This document shows positions 60,509 to 64,000 of a DNA stretch of 64,000 bases, piece after piece. The stretch comes from Oxyruncus cristatus (taxonomy: Eukaryota > Chordata > Aves > Passeriformes > Cotingidae): assembly GCA_013399855.1 (NCBI GenBank), contig VXAY01004283.1, positions 727,346 to 791,345 of the forward strand, read 5' to 3'. The notes under the pieces were generated by a model that saw nothing but the letters and a program-made list of their open reading frames with translations, was not told where the DNA came from and searched no databases. Each line of letters begins with the position of its first letter. Position 1 is the first letter of the stretch. The position numbers were made by a program, and so were the translations under genes.

Positions 60509-62084
60509 ACTGAAGCATGTCAGCAAGACGGTTTATTTCAGTCTCCAAATTACTCAAAGTAAAGCCTGAGATTTTCTTTCCCTGCCACAATTGGAAGAAA
60601 GATTCAGATGCTGTGGGTTTTCCATAAAGGTCAGAAGTGAGCTATCTGATCACTTGTATCTCCTACATGCTTATCTCCTACATGCTTCGTTGTTGTCAAT
60701 ATTAACTCTACCAGATTCAACAAACTAGGAAAATAATTCAGCTTTAAAAATTGTCTTTCCTTGCCTTGGAAGCTAAAAATTCACACCACTGTTGAGCAAT
60801 CATGCCAGTCCCTTCATGCATGTATATCTTTCAGCTCCAGGCTTTTAATTCTTGAACTCGCTATGAGCCAGAAAAAGAAGGGAGCGGTAGGAGGAAGGAC
60901 TGGAGTGAGTCAGAGTTCTTCAGTCCTTACCTCTGGTTGTGTGTAACTGGAGGCTTCTAAAGCAACTCCGGACCTCCTGTTCTGTCTGGGCCATGTTCAA
61001 ATTTTTTTACAGTCTGATATTCAACCTTGAATTTCCAGACATGTCCTGATTTGTCTGTTTTGAAATACATGTGACATATAAATGAAATGTAAAGTATAAG
61101 TCAGACTTCTAGATATAAGGTCCTTTGGGAGTAGGACAGTCATTTAGTTTTGCATTGCCTACCACAGCAGTGTCATGGTACTCTTAGGTGTTACAGTACA
61201 AAAAAATAAAAGTTAATGAGAAGAGTGAACAGGTATTAAATTATCTGGCTCTTCTTCTAAATTGCATAGCTGATCTGACAAAAGAGTTATGATAATTCAG
61301 CAATGTTTGAGTCTTTTATAGATTCTTTAGAATATGTGTAGGATACAGAATACTCAAAGGAAAAAAACCATACATTTCCTGGGATTCTATTCGTTTCCTT
61401 CAAAGAATTAAGGAGTGCTTAGAAGAAAAGCAAGGCAGGTCGGTGTCAGGTCTGCGCGCCAGAGGGAGCTGTATCCTCATGGAATGGCAAGTCACGGTGT
61501 GTGCCAGGAATGCAGAGTGGGAATCTTGTACTTGGTAATGGGATGTTTATAAATACAGAAGATTTGGGCCTGGAAGAGATTTTATTTTCCGCATGTTTTT
61601 TTCCCCCTCCCTTAATTTCTTCTTACCATTAAAAAGCATACATTTTGTTTTGTTTTGCAAGAAAGATGAAGTAATTTCAAAGGTAGAGGTCAAGAACACT
61701 GATTAAATAATCTGGTTTATTGTGTTCATACAATGTAGTAGAATTAGCTGTGACTACTCTGTTGTTATTGTCTTGGGAAACATATTTTGACTGTGCTGCT
61801 TTGACTTCTCATAACCTCGAAAAACACTCACATTTTAGGTTGAAATATGCCTTGTCTTGTCCCCATAGAAAGCTGAAATTTGAGGGAATGTTTGAAAGGA
61901 AAGAAAATACCTAAAAACATGAGAAATATTAAAATCATATTCTTCACATTAAAACCCATCCACTTAACAGTTTTTTTATCAACTGTCATTTTATTTCTTT
62001 ATTTTTCACAAATAGTGGGGGGTTATTATCATAATGACACTTGCTTTTTTTTTTTAAAAAAAAAAAACCATTGATTTATAGTTC
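60509..62084. other. Intergenic sequence, no gene seen
   Basis: AT-rich with no recognised exon. It holds a 15-base tandem duplication around 60657-60686 (TATCTCCTACATGCT twice), a CTCF-like motif at 61456-61469, and a T-run followed directly by an A-run at 62045-62067. Confidence 0.6.
61456..61469 (+). promoter_or_regulatory. CTCF-like motif (plus strand)
   Basis: GCGCCAGAGGGAGC fits the CTCF core well, with two weak positions, inside an unusually GC-rich short patch (TCTGCGCGCCAGAGGGAGCT). Confidence 0.4.
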
Positions 62085-63142
62085 CAGTCCTGCAGTAGAA
62101 TCCAAAACCAAACTCACTGACTCTAACTAAGGCAGATTTACCCGGGTGACGGGGCTCCATAAATCCACCTGCAGGACTTTAGTCTACATAAAAGTGAAAT
62201 GGGTGTCCATGACAAGATTCAGGTAGCAGTGCGCTGTAGGGAACCCCTGTGGCAGGCGGTAAGGACTGGATACAGCCAGTTCCACAACAGAGACACCACG
62301 GGACACAGGTAAGCCCATCAGCCAATCTGGTGACACGTCTGGGAAAACATAGTTAAGAAAGAGCAAAACAAAGCATGGCAGTGAGGAGTGAGGGGAAAGT
62401 GTGAGAAGCAGCCCTGTGAACACCAAGGTCAGAGAAGAATAAGAAGGAGGAGGTGTTCCAAACACCGGAACAGAGATTCCAAGATTCCCCTGCAGCCTGT
62501 GGAGGCACCATGCTGGAGCAGGTATTTCCATTCTGCCTGTGAAGAGGACCATACTGGAGCAGATATTTTACTGCAGCCCATCCACCCCATGCCAGAGAAG
62601 GGGGATATTTCCTGAAGGAACTCTAGTCCATGGAGATGAGCTATGCAGGAACAAGTTCTCCTGATAGGAAACATGGTCTATGGAGGACTCCCACAGAACA
62701 GTTTGTGAAGGACTGCAGCCTCTGGAAGGACTCATACTGGAGCTGGAGAAAAGTGTGAGGAGCAAGGAGTGGCAGAAAGGATCTGTTAAGAACTCACCAC
62801 AACCCACCATCCCCTGGCTCTGCTCATGGGTGATGGAGAATAGATGATTTACAAATGAAGGAATGAAGTGAAGCCTGGAAAAAAGGTGGTGAGCAGAAGG
62901 TGTTGTTGTAATTTTTGTCCTTGTTTCTCATCACCCAAATCTATTTTAATTGGCAATAAATTAAATAAATTTTCCCCAAGTTGAGTCTGTTTTTCCCAAG
63001 ACAGTAAGGGGTAAGGGATCACCCTATCTTTGTCTTATCTATGAGCTTTTTAGGTTGTTCTCTATTCCCATTTTATTGATGGGGGATAATGTGAGAGTGG
63101 CTGGGTAGAGGTCTGGCATCCAGCCAAGGTCAACCCACTACA
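62085..63142 (+). mobile_element. ERVL-type LTR (probable solo LTR)
   Basis: This is an endogenous-retrovirus long terminal repeat of the type common in bird genomes. Segments recognised from memory are GTTCAGGTAGCAGT-like sequence near 62217, GGGAAAACATAGTTAAGAAAG near 62340, imperfect tandem units around 62490-62611 (CTGCAGCCTGTGGAGG... CTGGAGCAG), polyadenylation signals AATAAA at 62955-62960 and 62964-62969, and the characteristic 3' end TGGCATCCAGCCAAGGTCAA...CACTACA at about 63112-63142. I see no gag, pol or env remnant next to it, so a solo LTR is most likely. The left border is uncertain (62.09-62.2 kb). It carries no protein-coding capacity; the open frames in it are incidental. Confidence 0.75.
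62490..62611 (+). repeat. Imperfect ~38-base tandem repeats inside the LTR
   Basis: Three consecutive units share the pattern CTG(CAG)CC.GTG..G...CCAT.CTGGAGCAG.TATTT, at about 62490-62527, 62534-62571 and 62572-62611. The third is the most diverged, and looser copies follow to about 62690. Such repeat blocks are typical of this LTR group and vary in copy number. Confidence 0.6.
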
Positions 63143-64000
63143 AGGAGATGTGATTTTGAATTGGGTGATCTAGGAACTTTTTTAATTCGAAGGAAGGACT
63201 ATTTGGTTCCAAGGATGATATATTGAGACAAATTGGGGGTTTTAAGTCCCTGGCATTTATAGTCTCCTGTATTCCAAATGGAAAGGAATGGTAAAGATTT
63301 TCATGGTATAATTTAGAGAAGAAACTTCATCAGAGTAAGAGAAGACATCCTACATCTTCTGTTTTAATATAAAAATTTACAAGAACACAGGAGGAGTCCT
63401 AAATGGACTTCTTCACTTAATCCTGTTCTGGAAGAGACTATGTAATAAACCTAAGCCATGAAGAGTCTTTAAGACGTGAAATTTAAGCCTGTTGTATATT
63501 TTAAAATATTTGATACATTTGGATGGGGAAAAAGAGACAAACTCAAGACCCCATCAAGAGTAAAGCACAGAGAACAACTAACTAAATACCCAATTGTCCC
63601 ATATTTTTTGGTGTCATTAACTTTTGGATACAGCAGCCTTTAGGCTCATGAATGTTTTATTCGTTCTTTCACAGATCTTCCTGAGAGATAACCAACTGGA
63701 TACCGGACAAACAAACAAAAGGAGTAATCAGACTCCACTGACCTGTTTACCTTGATTGTGAAGGATGAAAAACAGCAGCTGCTTTCTGTGGAACTGGGCT
63801 TCTGGTAGCACTTGCTTCTTTCCTTTTGGATGATACTGGCATAAAGACATCAAGATATTGAACCGATAATGTTGTGAGTTTATACATGCCAGACTGTGTT
63901 CCATCACTTTTTGAAGCAGGTATGTTATTTGAATAACTTTGCCTTATTTTTCAGCACAAATCCAAATGAACTATGGGTATTGTAGTAAAAAAAAAAAAAA
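63143..64000. other. Right-edge intergenic sequence
   Basis: AT-rich flank after the LTR. Apart from the exon-like stretch at 63675-63919 I see nothing coding. The window ends in an A-run (63987-64000). Confidence 0.5.
63675..63919 (+). other. Possible untranslated exon (candidate DNAJC5B 5' exon)
   Basis: The stretch is bounded on the left by an acceptor-like sequence (TTCGTTCTTTCACAG) and on the right by a consensus donor (GAAGCAG then GTATGT), 245 bases in all. It has multiple stops, so if real it is untranslated. In other vertebrates the plus-strand gene DNAJC5B lies upstream of PDE7A in this orientation, which would fit a leader exon. Nothing here encodes the DNAJC5B start (MACNIPNQ... 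in mammals). The call rests only on splice-site resemblance and synteny recalled from memory. Confidence 0.2.

Noticed and set aside
62184..62552. 122-codon minus-strand open frame
   Set aside because: It lies inside the LTR, antisense to it, and resembles no protein.

Overview
This 64 kb window is vertebrate nuclear DNA, and almost certainly from a bird. It is AT-rich and mostly non-coding. It carries several CR1 LINE fragments with the bird-type 3' end and terminal TTCTATGA-like repeats. It also has a long-terminal-repeat copy of the ERVL type common in birds, and no Alu- or L1-like sequence was seen.

The only gene I can identify with confidence is PDE7A (high-affinity cAMP-specific phosphodiesterase 7A), on the minus strand. 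Three coding exons are visible. The first exon of the PDE7A1 form is at 44452-44589, the alternative first exon of the PDE7A2 form is at 11770-11829, and shared exon 2 is at 4893-4953. All reading phases agree: both first exons end on a whole codon and join the RRGAIS start of exon 2. The catalytic exons lie beyond the left edge. The left 44 kb is therefore PDE7A intron, interrupted by an internal alternative promoter near 11.8-12.1 kb.

The CpG-rich PDE7A1 promoter is cut by an assembly gap (861 N, 44607-45467). Right of the gap is intergenic sequence. It holds two oppositely oriented CR1 copies (about 45.49-46.38 kb), a short CR1 tail (48.2 kb), a very old CR1/L3-class relic (49.4-50.3 kb), another CR1 piece (60.0-60.5 kb) and an ERVL-type LTR (about 62.1-63.1 kb). 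By vertebrate synteny the next gene to the right should be DNAJC5B on the plus strand. No coding exon of it is visible, but a possible untranslated exon sits at 63675-63919.

I found no previously undescribed multi-gene system. The points most worth a second look are four. PDE7A has two protein-kinase-A pseudosubstrate motifs split between alternative first-exon usage. A divergent set of CTCF-like motifs lies in the intergenic region. A possible frame-disrupting (poison) exon lies in intron 2. A possible untranslated exon lies at the right edge. Long open stretches elsewhere mostly lack ATG starts or lie in repeats, and I do not regard them as genes.
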